Notes: generated by a model from the letters alone, not told the origin. A DNA stretch of 52,046 nucleotides from Candidatus Neomicrothrix sp. UBA7388 (GCA_002470695.1 DKNM01000070.1:1-52046), one strand, 5' to 3'; positions 1 through 9,300 are shown, numbered from the stretch's first letter. Made by a program: numbers and translations.

Positions 1-37
1 GCCGCCATTTGTTCACTCGCTCGTATCGATTTCGCAT
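1..37 (-). CDS. Start of a gene following apt, possibly relA/spoT (partial)
   Basis: Reading leftwards from an ATG at position 37 gives twelve open codons (MRNRYERVNKWR) that run off the window. The ATG lies 4 bases downstream of the apt stop codon, which is operon-like spacing. In many actinobacteria the gene after secD-secF-apt is the (p)ppGpp synthetase relA, so that is the likely identity by position only. Twelve residues are too few to recognise a family. Confidence 0.3.
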   Translation of the reverse strand, partial: MRNRYERVNKWR

Positions 38-41
38 GTAC

Positions 42-575
42 CTAATAGTGAATCACGGCTGATACGTCTCGTACACCAAGTTGTTTGCGACCGTTCAAAG
101 CTTGTAATTCTATTAAGACGCTCGCTCCCACAGTTAGCGCTCCGATCTTAGACACAAGCTGTTCAGCCGCTGCCAGAGTGCCGCCGCTAGCGAGCACGTC
201 ATCAACCACGAGAACCTTGTCATGTTTATCTAAACAGTCGGTCTGGATTTCAATTGAATCTCCGCCATATTCCAGGTCATACGTTGCGGTGACGACTTGG
301 CCAGGCAGTTTCCCTGTTTTGCGGGCGGGGCAAAATCCTGCTCCTAACCGATCAGCTATTTGAGGTCCCAACAGAAATCCTCGCGCTTCTATCCCAACCA
401 CTTTGCTAATTGAGTGCTCCATAAAGGGCTTAGACATCAAGTCTATCGCCGAGGACAACGCTCCCGGTGTCGTCAGAATTGGTGAGATGTCTCGGAAAAG
501 CACCCCGGCTTGGGGGAAGTCCGGGAAATCAGCGACAAGATTTCTCAGGTCATCAGGGCCAAACTGGGTTGCCAT
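42..575 (-). CDS. apt: Adenine phosphoribosyltransferase
   Basis: This enzyme salvages adenine: adenine plus PRPP gives AMP and pyrophosphate in the cytoplasm. The 177 residues match the usual family length. The PRPP-binding motif is VLVVDDVLASGGT at residues 121-133. The family segments GIEARGF (61-67) and KTGKLPG (86-92) are also present. The start ATG at 575 gives the normal N-terminus, with the typical FPDFPQAGVLFRDI stretch near residue 17. It lies 21 bases after secF on the same strand, the common actinobacterial order, and is probably cotranscribed with yajC-secD-secF. Nothing is unusual in it. Confidence 0.96.
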   Translation of the reverse strand: MATQFGPDDLRNLVADFPDFPQAGVLFRDISPILTTPGALSSAIDLMSKPFMEHSISKVVGIEARGFLLGPQIADRLGAGFCPARKTGKLPGQVVTATYDLEYGGDSIEIQTDCLDKHDKVLVVDDVLASGGTLAAAEQLVSKIGALTVGASVLIELQALNGRKQLGVRDVSAVIHY

Positions 576-596
576 CTTTAAACCGTACTTTCACTT

Positions 597-1652
597 CTAT
601 CGCTTACGGCCTTTCTTTCTGGGCCGTGGTGGAGAAGATCGGTCGTAGCGGTCAGCGGCGAGAGTTGAGGCAGCGTTTTGTATTGAGTTGGATTCGCTTA
701 ACACGTCTGCGCTTCGTTCCTGTTCAGCCCAGTGACTTTCCCGGCGCTTGAGCCTTGAAACGACCGGCATTGCAACAAAGATCGAGCTGTAGGATCCGAC
801 TAGCAGGCCGATAAGGAGTGCAATCGCGAACTCTTGCAAGCTGCTAGCGCCCATTATTAGTGACCCGACTACAAGAAGCGATAGCACCGGCAAAACAGAC
901 GTGATTGTCGTATTTACCGACCGCATGATGACTTGATTCAACGATACGTTGGCGAGGTCTGAGTAAGTCATTCGCGTTTTAACGGAGAGCGATCGTTCGT
1001 TGTCTTTTACGCGATCGAAGACAACTATCGTGTCGTACAGCGAGTAACCCATGATCGTTAGGAATGCCACTACTGTCGCGGGGCTTATCTCGAATTGGAA
1101 AATGGCATAAATACCAACAGTTAATGCAATGTCGTGCCCAACAGCTAACAAGGCCCCGAGAGACATCTTCCACTCAAAGCGAAGAGTCAAATACAAGGCG
1201 ATGATCACAAAGAAAACAATCAGAGCTCTTCGAGCTTTTCCGGCAACTTCGTCACCGAAGGAAGGACTGACTGTCCGAGCGCTAACAAGCTCCGCGTTTA
1301 CTTGTCCTTTCTCAGCAAGGACAGCAGCTACTGACTCGGCGCTTGCAGCATTCGGCAACTCTCCCCGCACTCGAAATATGTCATCGCCACCTGTAATTTT
1401 TTGGACTCGAGCATCGTCCATGCCTGCTTCTGCAGCGGCGTCTTCAATATCTGCCGTGGATACTTGTTCGACGGCTGGCATTTCCCACACACCGCCACCT
1501 TCAAATTCGATGCCCAGATTCAAGCCCCGAACCATAAGCGCTAGAACACAAATAAGCACTGCGATAGCTGAGCCCGCCATGACACGCTTTGACACCCCCA
1601 AGAAGTCCCAGGAGGTGTTTCCTCGGTATAGCCGTCGAATCGAGAAACTCAC
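597..1652 (-). CDS. secF: Protein translocase subunit SecF
   Basis: SecF works with SecD in the membrane, using the proton motive force to help pull exported proteins through SecYEG. The 351 residues start with a membrane segment (about 23-43), followed by the family signature LGIEFEGGG and a short extracytoplasmic domain. A five-helix bundle of the RND type follows (about 135-300). The C-terminal tail is rich in Arg and Lys (RPRKKGRKR). Its ATG overlaps the secD stop by 4 bases, which implies translational coupling. Function is assigned from family and gene order (yajC-secD-secF-apt). Confidence 0.96.
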   Translation of the reverse strand: MSFSIRRLYRGNTSWDFLGVSKRVMAGSAIAVLICVLALMVRGLNLGIEFEGGGVWEMPAVEQVSTADIEDAAAEAGMDDARVQKITGGDDIFRVRGELPNAASAESVAAVLAEKGQVNAELVSARTVSPSFGDEVAGKARRALIVFFVIIALYLTLRFEWKMSLGALLAVGHDIALTVGIYAIFQFEISPATVVAFLTIMGYSLYDTIVVFDRVKDNERSLSVKTRMTYSDLANVSLNQVIMRSVNTTITSVLPVLSLLVVGSLIMGASSLQEFAIALLIGLLVGSYSSIFVAMPVVSRLKRRESHWAEQERSADVLSESNSIQNAASTLAADRYDRSSPPRPRKKGRKR

Positions 1653-3091
1653 AGCGTCGCTCCCTCAGAAGTTGTACTTAGCCCTAGACGTGAAGGCTTC
1701 TCCTTAACAAGACGTCGAGCGATAAAGACAACCAAAGGCCTCATAAAGAAGAACGACACCGCCAAGTCGATCAGAGTTGTGATGCCCAGATAGAGAGCAA
1801 AACCTCGCACCGTTCCTGTAGTGAGCTGGTATAGGACACCGGCACCAATCAAGGAAGCCAGGTCTGCCCAGACGATTGTTGCGAACGCAGCTTTAAAACT
1901 TCCATCGGCAGCGGACCTCACAGCGCGACCTCGACGCACTTCTTCCTTTATCCGCTCGTAGTAAACGATATTGGAGTCGACTTGCACACCGATGGACACA
2001 ATGATTCCCGTGGCGCCCGCAAGTGTTAACGCCAAGCCTTGGCTCTCACCGAGCCAAGCAATAATCGACCAAAGAGTGGCTCCGCTAACCGCCAAGCTGC
2101 AAATAGCGACGAGACCTAAGAGTCGATAGTAGGCCAGCATGTAGAGGCCGACGAGAGCCAATCCCACAAGACCAGCAACAACACCGGCGCGAAGTGTTCC
2201 CTCTCCAAGTGTCGCGGAGACCGTGCGAACGTCATCGCGTTCGAATTCGACTGGCAAGGCACCAAATCTCAAGACCAGAGCTAAATTCTTTGCTTCGTCT
2301 TCGTCAAAAGCTCCCGAAATCACAGCTTGGCCGTCGAATTCCGTTGCGTTGATCGTGGGAGCTGACTCAACTACACCATCGAGAACTATTGCCACCTCTT
2401 TGCCGAAGTTAGCCGCAGCCATTTGGTCGAATAGAACAGCTCCTTGATCATTGAAAGATACGTTGACGATCCATTCGTTTTGAAACGTAGCCACCGCCTC
2501 TTCAATTACTTCACCGGTTAACTGCGCTGGAGCCAAGACAAACCCGGTTTGGCCTGTTGAGCCTAAGAGCACGACAGAAGCCGACGCTTCGTCTCTTTCG
2601 GGAGGAGTAAGGACCTCGTCAAGGGAGACGTTAGGTTCGACGGTCGAGGGTTCGCTGGTTTCGGTCCCACCTTCAACATCGGCTATCTCGGAGCCTTCAC
2701 CGATTACGTCTCTTACTGCTGCTAGTTGATAGGGATCGTTAGGGTCGAAGTAACTGATGACGGGGCGAAATGTAAGTTCAGCGGTTTGGCCGATGAGGTC
2801 AACCGCCCTTTGCTTATCTTTCACTCCCGGGAGCTGAATAACTACTTGATTACCTTGTCGAGTGATGTCGGGCTCGGCCACACCAATCGCATCAACACGA
2901 TTTCGAATAATTTCGATTGCTTGATTGAACTGCTCATCTGAGACTTCATCAGCGGGCCGAAGTACGACTTCGACGCCTCCTTGGAGTTGCACTCCGAGGA
3001 CAGGAGTCCAACCTGCAGATAGAACTCCCGCAAGTGAAGCACCTGCGACTAGCAGCACCAAGAGAAGAGATACAATTTGAGAGCGACGCAC
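1649..3091 (-). CDS. secD: Protein translocase subunit SecD
   Basis: SecD is the larger partner of SecF in proton-driven protein export. The 480-residue protein begins with a membrane anchor (about 5-28). The P1 head signature VQLQGGVEVVLRP and the segment IEIIRNRVDAIGVAEPDI follow. A long extracytoplasmic region with an acidic, Ser/Thr-rich insertion (around 140-165) leads to a six-helix membrane domain from about residue 300. That domain contains GATGIIVSIGVQVDSNIV, close to the family's usual GxGxxxGxAVDaNV; here Q replaces A. It sits between yajC (31 bases upstream) and secF (4-base overlap) in a standard operon. Confidence 0.96.
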   Translation of the reverse strand: MRRSQIVSLLLVLLVAGASLAGVLSAGWTPVLGVQLQGGVEVVLRPADEVSDEQFNQAIEIIRNRVDAIGVAEPDITRQGNQVVIQLPGVKDKQRAVDLIGQTAELTFRPVISYFDPNDPYQLAAVRDVIGEGSEIADVEGGTETSEPSTVEPNVSLDEVLTPPERDEASASVVLLGSTGQTGFVLAPAQLTGEVIEEAVATFQNEWIVNVSFNDQGAVLFDQMAAANFGKEVAIVLDGVVESAPTINATEFDGQAVISGAFDEDEAKNLALVLRFGALPVEFERDDVRTVSATLGEGTLRAGVVAGLVGLALVGLYMLAYYRLLGLVAICSLAVSGATLWSIIAWLGESQGLALTLAGATGIIVSIGVQVDSNIVYYERIKEEVRRGRAVRSAADGSFKAAFATIVWADLASLIGAGVLYQLTTGTVRGFALYLGITTLIDLAVSFFFMRPLVVFIARRLVKEKPSRLGLSTTSEGATL

Positions 3092-3122
3092 AATTAATCT
3101 GATTCAGTAGAGAGAAGACGGC

Positions 3123-3440
3123 TCAGTCTTCGTTATCGGTTTCGTCTGCGTCATCATCAACTTCGCCGGCCTTGGAAATTATTTCGCCGATTGAGCGCCG
3201 CTGAACCCGTAACTCAACATCGGTGTCGACTTCAAGCGAAACCACGTTTTCATCTTCTTCGGCCACAATTACGCCGATGACTCCACCAACAGTTGCAACT
3301 TCGTCCCCAACTCCGGCCGCGCGAACCATAGCTTCTCGTTCTTTCATGCGCTTTTGCTGCGGTCGCAGTATCAAGAAGTACATGCCAACGAAGACAATGA
3401 TCGGCAATAGCAGTGCCATGGTGAAAGACTCCGGGTTCAA
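3123..3440 (-). CDS. yajC: Preprotein translocase accessory subunit YajC
   Basis: YajC is a small single-pass protein that associates with SecDF. The 105 residues show one N-terminal hydrophobic segment (about 7-25) ending in the family motif FLILRPQQKRMKE. A small beta domain (RAAGVGDEVATVGGVIGVIV) and a strongly acidic tail (DDDADETDNED) follow. It is the first gene of the yajC-secD-secF-apt run and lies 86 bases after tgt on the same strand. Confidence 0.94.
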   Translation of the reverse strand: MNPESFTMALLLPIIVFVGMYFLILRPQQKRMKEREAMVRAAGVGDEVATVGGVIGVIVAEEDENVVSLEVDTDVELRVQRRSIGEIISKAGEVDDDADETDNED

Positions 3441-3526
3441 AATTGAGAGTAACGAGGTAGCAGCGTACTGCGCGACGGGCCTGACTCCATGAATCTTCGC
3501 AGGTTCAAATGATTAAGTGAGGTACC

Positions 3527-4621
3527 TCAACCCCAAATTTCCATAATTGATGCTCGGAAAGAACCATAGGATTGTTGCTCTATCGCTCGGCGAGCTTGCG
3601 CGACTAGGTCTAGTAGAAACCAAAGATTGTGGAGGGTCGCTATTCGCGCCGCCGTGGGCTCTTTCATCTGAAATAGATGTCGCATGTAGGCGCGACTGAA
3701 ATCTCGAGACATGGGGTTCGCTGGGTCTAACGGACCCTTATCACGGGCATGTTTCGCATTACGTAAGTTAACTCTGCCGTGGCTGGTAAGCACCGTTCCG
3801 TGCCTGGCAAGTCTCGTAGGGAGCACGCAATCAAACATGTCAACGCCGGCACCGATGGCGTCCACAATCCGCGCAGGATCACCAACTCCCATTAAATACC
3901 TAGGTCGATTTGCCGGGAGTTGCGATAGCGCTGCATTTAAGGCAGGCATCATCTCGACGCGACTTTCTCCGACCGAAAGTCCCCCTATCCCGTAGCCTTC
4001 GAAATCGAGGTTTGCAAGGTGCTCGGCACTCCGCACTCTTAGCGCTGGATCAATACCACCCTGAACTATCCCAAAGAGCGCTTGGTCAGCTCTTTGATGC
4101 GAAGCCTTTGCACGTGCAGCCCAGCTATGGGTTCGCTCCATAGCTCTGATGACGTCTGCTTCCGGCGCAGGAAGCGCTGGACACACGTCCAGTGCCATTT
4201 GTATATCTGCCCCTAGCTTTTCTTGCGTTGTTACCGCGTCCTCTGGCGTAAACCGCAATTTTGAGCCGTCGTAGATTGATGTAAAAGTAACGCCGTCATC
4301 GTCAACTCTAACGTTGTCATTTAGGGACATGACCTGAAAGCCGCCCGAGTCTGTAAGCATGTGGCCCTTCCAGGATGTGAATTCGTGCAAACCCCCGATT
4401 GCGTCAATCGTCTCCGCCCCAGGCCGAAGCATCAAGTGGTAGGTGTTACCCAATACCACCTCTATTTCTAGATTCTCATAATCACGTGAATCTAGGTGAA
4501 TTACGGCGCCCCTTGTCCCAACAGGCATAAAGACGGGCGTTTCGATGGACCCGCGCTCCGTGTGGATACGTCCGCGTCTCGCATGACTATCCGCTGTTAG
4601 CAATTCGTAAGTTAACGGCAC
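3527..4621 (-). CDS. tgt: tRNA-guanine transglycosylase, zinc-site cysteines absent
   Basis: Tgt exchanges guanine-34 for preQ1 in tRNAs with GUN anticodons, an early step of queuosine synthesis. The 364-residue protein has the TIM-barrel motifs LTDSGGFQ (Asp91, general acid/base), IVQGG (185-189) and DMFDCVLPTR with the nucleophile Asp264. The usual C-terminal zinc site CxCxxC plus His is altered. Between PLDP (297-300) and FSRAY (308-312) there are seven residues (ANPMSRD) with no cysteine, where E. coli has nine including three cysteines. The fourth ligand, His331, remains. Translating the bases directly confirms this, and no alternate frame restores a CxCxxC. The gene follows queA by 27 bases. 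The fold is clear; metal content and activity are uncertain. Confidence 0.93.
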   Translation of the reverse strand: MPLTYELLTADSHARRGRIHTERGSIETPVFMPVGTRGAVIHLDSRDYENLEIEVVLGNTYHLMLRPGAETIDAIGGLHEFTSWKGHMLTDSGGFQVMSLNDNVRVDDDGVTFTSIYDGSKLRFTPEDAVTTQEKLGADIQMALDVCPALPAPEADVIRAMERTHSWAARAKASHQRADQALFGIVQGGIDPALRVRSAEHLANLDFEGYGIGGLSVGESRVEMMPALNAALSQLPANRPRYLMGVGDPARIVDAIGAGVDMFDCVLPTRLARHGTVLTSHGRVNLRNAKHARDKGPLDPANPMSRDFSRAYMRHLFQMKEPTAARIATLHNLWFLLDLVAQARRAIEQQSYGSFRASIMEIWG

Positions 4622-4648
4622 AGTAGATACAGCATGGCAGACCTCTTC

Positions 4649-5695
4649 TTATCTGAGTGCTCGGTTCAACAACATTGCATCACCGAACGACAAGAATCGG
4701 TAGCCGCTAGCGAGCGCATCTTCATACAAGTCTTTCCAACGTTCACCAATAAACGCGTCAATCATCATTAATAGAGTTGAGCGTGGCATATGAAAATTCG
4801 TCATCATCATGTCAACAATTTCGAACTTGCTTCCACGTCTAAGAAACAGTTCAGTGCGTCCCGCAAGAGCCCCTCGCGCTGCTGATTCGAGAGCCCTAAC
4901 CGTAGTTGTGCCTATCGCAATAACTCTCTGTGCATCTTGACATGCCTGCCAAGTTATTTCGCTGACAGAATACCGCTCGCTGTGCATAACGTGATCGGCA
5001 GGGTTGGCAACCAGGACCGGTCTGAAAGTGTCTATGCCTACGACAAGATCGATTCGCGCGAAATTGGCGCCCGCAGATTGAATCTTGTTAATCAGATCGT
5101 CAGTCAAGTGCAGCCCTGCTGTTGGCGCGGCGACGGAACCAGGGGTTCGTGCGTAAACCGTTTGGTATCGCTCCGAGTCCTGTCCGTCTTTTGCCGTTAT
5201 GTATGGCGGCAACGGCGACTCTCCCGCTGACTTAAGTAAGTTGCATTGTGATGGATCTAAAATCTCTGTTTGACCGTGGAGCAGCTCCACCTTCCTTTGG
5301 CCGCCAGGCAACTCTTCACCCACGACGACACGCAAGGCCTCATCCCGTTCACTCCTGAGCTCTGTCCCCGCTTTGGCACGCTTACTTGGCTTCAGTAAGG
5401 CTGCCCAGCCGCCATCGATAGGTTCCAAAAGGAAGACTTCCACAGCCCCTCCGGTGGATTTCTTCAGTGGGAGTCTGGCAGGAATGACACTTGTCTCATT
5501 TACGACGACTAAATCCCCGGGCCTGATATAACTTGCCAGTTGATTGATCTGCGTATGTTCGACTTCGCGATCCGGCCCGTTATCCACCAGAAGCCTCGCT
5601 ACATCTCTTGGCATCGCGGGTTTTTGAGCTATTGCGCTCTTCGGAAGCGCGTAATCGAAGTCGTCCGTTCTCTGACTCAATTTTTCCTGCTTCAT
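4649..5695 (-). CDS. queA: S-adenosylmethionine:tRNA ribosyltransferase-isomerase
   Basis: QueA transfers and rearranges the ribosyl group of S-adenosylmethionine onto preQ1 in tRNA, forming epoxyqueuosine after Tgt acts. The 348 residues match the family length. The diagnostic N-terminus is DFDYALPKSAIAQKPAMPRD, and conserved internal blocks include FLLEP, SVAAPTAGLHLT and MMMTNFHMPRSTLLMM. The ATG at 5695 lies just upstream of this N-terminus. It sits directly upstream of tgt on the same strand, a usual pairing. No other queuosine genes (queC, D, E, F, G) are in the window, so the organism may salvage preQ1 or carry them elsewhere. Confidence 0.96.
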   Translation of the reverse strand: MKQEKLSQRTDDFDYALPKSAIAQKPAMPRDVARLLVDNGPDREVEHTQINQLASYIRPGDLVVVNETSVIPARLPLKKSTGGAVEVFLLEPIDGGWAALLKPSKRAKAGTELRSERDEALRVVVGEELPGGQRKVELLHGQTEILDPSQCNLLKSAGESPLPPYITAKDGQDSERYQTVYARTPGSVAAPTAGLHLTDDLINKIQSAGANFARIDLVVGIDTFRPVLVANPADHVMHSERYSVSEITWQACQDAQRVIAIGTTTVRALESAARGALAGRTELFLRRGSKFEIVDMMMTNFHMPRSTLLMMIDAFIGERWKDLYEDALASGYRFLSFGDAMLLNRALR

Positions 5696-5701
5696 TCCGA
5701 G

Positions 5702-6331
5702 CTAAACATCTGTCGCAGAGTCCACAATGTCGCGAAGAGCTTCCTTTGTCCAAGCAGGACTTATTCCGTTTGCTCGCATAAGTTGACTTAAATGCATTTC
5801 AAGTTGAAGCGGGGAGGCCTCCATTAGCCCTTTGAGTATCACCGACAAATATGGTCGGCCCGGGGCATTGAACTCCACCGGCGTTGGATTAGTGAACGTC
5901 AAGACTGGGCTACCAAGATACATTCCTAAGTAGATCACCTTGGAGTACCAACTGTCTCCGTGGACCAACTGATCAGCAGCCACAACTTCATCAAGGTCAA
6001 CTCTAAACTCCCCTGGCTCCAAGCCGTTTTCTTGAGCAGCAACATCAAGGAATTGTTCTTCTGTTATATCCCAGCAACGAATCGCGGCTCCGCCGGCTCT
6101 ATCGAGCTCGAGGAAAGCTACCCCTCCACCCCAACGCTCTGATGAACAGGCGAACGACAGGGTCCAAGGCCCGTAAAGGAGTGGTGATAGTCGCCCAGGG
6201 GGGCTTGAATTTCGCGCTCCTACTTGAGGGCGGTGGCCATCCTGGTAACTGCCTCCCTCCAAATAGCAGCGAAAGCGCTCATGAGAAATGTTTGAGCCAT
6301 ACGCTGCGTACCAGATTCTTCTTTCGCTCAT
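5702..6331 (-). CDS. Gamma-glutamylcyclotransferase-like hypothetical protein
   Basis: A 209-residue soluble protein with the N-terminal motif WYAAYGSNIS (residues 7-16). The YGSN stretch is the substrate loop of gamma-glutamylcyclotransferase-like folds. The rest (ERFRCYLEGG near 19-28, LTFTNP, FNAPGRPYLSVILKGL) recalls a family of actinobacterial proteins that are often labelled histone deacetylase by mistake; this is from memory, not a search. There is no signal peptide or membrane segment. It sits in the same orientation between ruvB (13 bases upstream) and queA (6 bases downstream). Substrate and role are unknown. Confidence 0.75.
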   Translation of the reverse strand: MSERRIWYAAYGSNISHERFRCYLEGGSYQDGHRPQVGARNSSPPGRLSPLLYGPWTLSFACSSERWGGGVAFLELDRAGGAAIRCWDITEEQFLDVAAQENGLEPGEFRVDLDEVVAADQLVHGDSWYSKVIYLGMYLGSPVLTFTNPTPVEFNAPGRPYLSVILKGLMEASPLQLEMHLSQLMRANGISPAWTKEALRDIVDSATDV

Positions 6332-6344
6332 ACTGACTCAATTG

Positions 6345-7424
6345 TCATTCAAATAGTGGAGCATCGCTGGCTAAGCCCTCAGGCGGTGCCATCCCGATAT
6401 GAGAATATGCAGTCTCGGTAACTATTCGGCCCCGTGGCGTTCGCTGCAACAGACCCTGCTGAATCAAGAAGGGTTCATACACGTCTTCTATGGTTTCAGT
6501 TTGTTCTCCGACGCTAATTGAAAGAGTGGACAAACCGACAGGTCCACCTCGATGAGTAACCGCTATAGATTCCAAAATGGATCGGTCAACTTTGTCGAGT
6601 CCAAGTTCGTCAACTCCAAAAAGCGCGAGACCGTTGCGCGCCACATCAGCATTAATCAAACCGTCGGCCTTTACTTCCGCGAAATCCCTTACTCTCCTCA
6701 AAAGACGGTTAGCTATGCGGGGCGTTCCTCGACTTCGCCTAGCGATTTCCTCTGCCCCCTCGAAGTCGATAGCAACTTTCAAGATCTCTGCTGCTCTTTC
6801 CACTATCGACTGAAGCTCTGGCGGGGAGTAGTAATCGAGCCGCTCGACTAAGCCGAACCGGTCGCGAAGCGGTCCAGCGATAAGACCGGTCCTTGTAGTG
6901 GCGCCAACAAGAGTAAACGGCGAAAGGTCAAATCTGATAGATCTCGCCGCTGGGCCCTTACCAAGAACTACATCCAGCTGGAAGTCCTCCATCGCTGGAT
7001 AGAGAACTTCTTCCACTTGTTTGGGCAACCTATGAATTTCATCTATGAACAACACATCGCGCTCGCCAAGGTTGGTCAAAATAGCGGCCAAATCGCCAGC
7101 TCGTTCTATTGCGGGACCTGATGTTACGTGCATGGTCACCTCGAGTTCCGCCGCGACAATTCCAGCCAGAGTCGTCTTCCCTAGCCCGGGCGGGCCGGCG
7201 AAAAGAAGGTGGTCAGGAGTTTGTTCTCGGCCTCTGGCAGCATCAAGAACGACACCCAAGTGTTCTTTCAGTTCCTCTTGACCCACGAATTCGTCTAGTC
7301 GCCTCGGCCGTAAGCCGACGTCATCTAAATCGCTCTGGACTGGCTCGGAACTCAGTATCTCGCCTCTGCTATCCCCATCTTCTCTGCGGAAACCTTCCTC
7401 ACGGCCCCATTCATCAGCAGTCAT
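6345..7424 (-). CDS. ruvB: Holliday junction branch migration ATPase RuvB
   Basis: RuvB is the hexameric AAA+ motor that drives branch migration of Holliday junctions with RuvA. The 359 residues include Walker A GPPGLGKT (77-84), Walker B DVLFIDE (123-129), sensor 1 GATTRTG and the RuvB-specific block [18 protein letters not shown]. The C-terminal winged helix ends with the typical [16 protein letters not shown]. About 35 acidic, variable residues precede the conserved core, which is longer than in E. coli but common in actinobacteria. The start codon overlaps the ruvA stop by 4 bases. Confidence 0.97.
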   Translation of the reverse strand: MTADEWGREEGFRREDGDSRGEILSSEPVQSDLDDVGLRPRRLDEFVGQEELKEHLGVVLDAARGREQTPDHLLFAGPPGLGKTTLAGIVAAELEVTMHVTSGPAIERAGDLAAILTNLGERDVLFIDEIHRLPKQVEEVLYPAMEDFQLDVVLGKGPAARSIRFDLSPFTLVGATTRTGLIAGPLRDRFGLVERLDYYSPPELQSIVERAAEILKVAIDFEGAEEIARRSRGTPRIANRLLRRVRDFAEVKADGLINADVARNGLALFGVDELGLDKVDRSILESIAVTHRGGPVGLSTLSISVGEQTETIEDVYEPFLIQQGLLQRTPRGRIVTETAYSHIGMAPPEGLASDAPLFE

Positions 7425-8011
7425 TTCTTTGCCATTCTTCGAAGAGCTTCGCGAAGCATGGAAGATAGATCACTTCCTTGAAGGTCCGTCACTGCATGTC
7501 GGATCTCCTCGGCACCGAAGCCCATTTGCGACAAAGCTTCGCGCACGTCGGCAACTGGACTAGCTGTGGCTGCAGTCGAGGCACTTACAGTCATTTCACC
7601 GTCAGATCCTTCGAGACGGTTCTTCAAGTCCAAGATCATTCGCTGGGCAGTTTTTTTGCCCACACCGGGCACGAGGCATAAAGATTCCACGTCTTCGCTT
7701 GCTACGGCTTGCCTAAGGTCGCTTGGCGGAAGGGTAGCTAACACAGCCATACCCAAGGCGGGGCCAACCCCATGAGCGGCTATTACAGATTCAAAGCACT
7801 TTTTTTCCGCGACTGTCAAGAACCCATACAGTTGTTGAGTGTCTTCACGCATGTGGTGATGGACATGCAGGAAGGCTTCTTCTCCCAGTTCGGGCAAGTC
7901 GACGAGAGTACCTACGTTGACTGTTATGCAATATCCGATACCCGCAACTTCTAGGACGATTTCCCCCGAGGAGTCTTTGTCGATCAGAAAGCCCCGGGCC
8001 GAGCCAATCAT
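7421..8011 (-). CDS. ruvA: Holliday junction DNA-binding protein RuvA
   Basis: RuvA tetramers bind four-way junctions and recruit RuvB. The 196-residue protein has the N-terminal OB fold ([27 protein letters not shown]) and the central helix-hairpin-helix segments. The second of these is [19 protein letters not shown]. The C-terminal domain III contacts RuvB ([26 protein letters not shown]). It overlaps ruvC upstream and ruvB downstream by 4 bases each, forming a tightly coupled ruvC-ruvA-ruvB operon. Confidence 0.97.
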   Translation of the reverse strand: MIGSARGFLIDKDSSGEIVLEVAGIGYCITVNVGTLVDLPELGEEAFLHVHHHMREDTQQLYGFLTVAEKKCFESVIAAHGVGPALGMAVLATLPPSDLRQAVASEDVESLCLVPGVGKKTAQRMILDLKNRLEGSDGEMTVSASTAATASPVADVREALSQMGFGAEEIRHAVTDLQGSDLSSMLREALRRMAKK

Positions 8012-8511
8012 TTTGCTTCCGATGCTTGGATGAGTTTACGACTCGAGGAATGAGCCAAGTGACAAAGAGCCACAGCCGCTGCGTCGGCAGCATCTGGAGG
8101 TGACGGTAATTCAGGCAGCGAAAGCAATGACTGGACCATTCGTTGCATTTGACCTTTATCAGCACTTCCCCAACCAGCTACGGCTTCCTTGACCTGATTA
8201 GGCGTATATTCGACTACTTCCGCTCCGGATCGAAAGCCGAGTGTCATAGCTAAGCCACTGGCTTGTGCTACCCCCATTGCCGTTTTAGCGTTCACCTGAA
8301 AAAAGACCCGCTCGATAGCGACAACATCCGGGCGATATTCGCTTATTAATTCCTCTAGATCTTGATGGATGGAAGCTAAACGCTCTGCGGTAGGAGCGTG
8401 AGCAGGTGTTTTAATGACACCTAACGCGACTGCTTCAGGTTGTATGCGGCCCTGCTCAACTACTCCGTAACCGCAGCGTGAAAGACCCGGATCTATACCC
8501 AAAACGAACAC
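8008..8511 (-). CDS. ruvC: Crossover junction endodeoxyribonuclease RuvC
   Basis: RuvC cuts Holliday junctions symmetrically. The 167-residue protein keeps all four acidic catalytic residues: Asp7 in GIDPG, Glu67 in VAIERVFF, and Asp140 and Asp143 in PPDAADAAAVAL. The start codon is GTG at 8511, placing the catalytic Asp at the usual position 7. It is the first gene of the ruvCAB operon and lies 36 bases after yebC, an arrangement found widely in bacteria. Confidence 0.97.
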   Translation of the reverse strand: MFVLGIDPGLSRCGYGVVEQGRIQPEAVALGVIKTPAHAPTAERLASIHQDLEELISEYRPDVVAIERVFFQVNAKTAMGVAQASGLAMTLGFRSGAEVVEYTPNQVKEAVAGWGSADKGQMQRMVQSLLSLPELPSPPDAADAAAVALCHLAHSSSRKLIQASEAK

Positions 8512-8547
8512 AGGTTCGATTGTACATGACTCCGAACTAACTTCTGA

Positions 8548-9300
8548 TCAGTCTTGAGTGAGTTCTGCCAAAACTTCGTCCGACACATCGAAGTTGGCGT
8601 AAACGCCTTGTACGTCGTCGTGATCGTCAAGAGCATCCATTACAGCCATAACTTGGGCCGCTTCTCCACTGGAAGATAATTCCACCAAGTTCTGAGGTAA
8701 GTATGTGAGGTCGGTGGAGGAGACTTCGATACCTGAATTCTCAAGTGCTTCTCTGACCGCATTAGTCTCAGTGGGCTCAGTCGTCACTCTCCAAGTGTCA
8801 CCTTCGCCAACTATGTCTTCGGCGCCAGCTTCTAAAGCCGCCATCATAACTTGGTCTTCGTCTGTCGAGCCTGGTACTAGAATCATGCCTTTGCGCTCGA
8901 ATTGCCAAGCCACCGCGCCGGGTTCAGCTAATGATCCGCCAGCTCTTGCGAAAAGGCTTCGGATTTCGGCTCCTGTGCGGTTCCTATTATCTGTTAGCAC
9001 ATCAACGAACATCGCTACACCATGGGGCGCATACCCTTCATAGCTGACCTGCTCGTAGCTAACTCCCTCAAGCTCACCCGTGCCGCGTTTGATGGCTCTT
9101 TCGATGGTGTCCAGAGGAACTGAGTTATCCCGAGCTTTTTGATACATGGTTCGGAGGTTTGCGTTGGCTTCTAAATCGCCGCCGCCCTCCCGGGCAGCTA
9201 CCTCGACCTGGCGAATCAATTTTGCAAACAGCTTTCCGCGCGCTTTATCAGCGGCGCCTTTCTTGTGCTTGATTGTCGCCCACTTGGAATGACCGGACAC
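8548..9300 (-). CDS. yebC: YebC/PmpR-family protein
   Basis: YebC-family proteins were first described as transcription regulators; recent work links members to translation of proline-rich stretches on the ribosome. The 250 residues begin with the diagnostic MSGHSKWATIKHKKGAADKARGK (first 20: MSGHSKWATIKHKKGAADKA). The internal blocks TIERAIKRGTGE, YEGYAPHG and DNRNRTGAEIRSLF follow. It lies directly upstream of ruvC, the usual neighbour, with an ATG start at 9300. Confidence 0.95.
   Translation of the reverse strand: MSGHSKWATIKHKKGAADKARGKLFAKLIRQVEVAAREGGGDLEANANLRTMYQKARDNSVPLDTIERAIKRGTGELEGVSYEQVSYEGYAPHGVAMFVDVLTDNRNRTGAEIRSLFARAGGSLAEPGAVAWQFERKGMILVPGSTDEDQVMMAALEAGAEDIVGEGDTWRVTTEPTETNAVREALENSGIEVSSTDLTYLPQNLVELSSSGEAAQVMAVMDALDDHDDVQGVYANFDVSDEVLAELTQD

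Noticed and set aside
1129..1707. 192-codon open frame on the plus strand across secF
   Set aside because: It is the reverse of a conserved membrane protein gene, and its composition is that of a complement-strand artefact.
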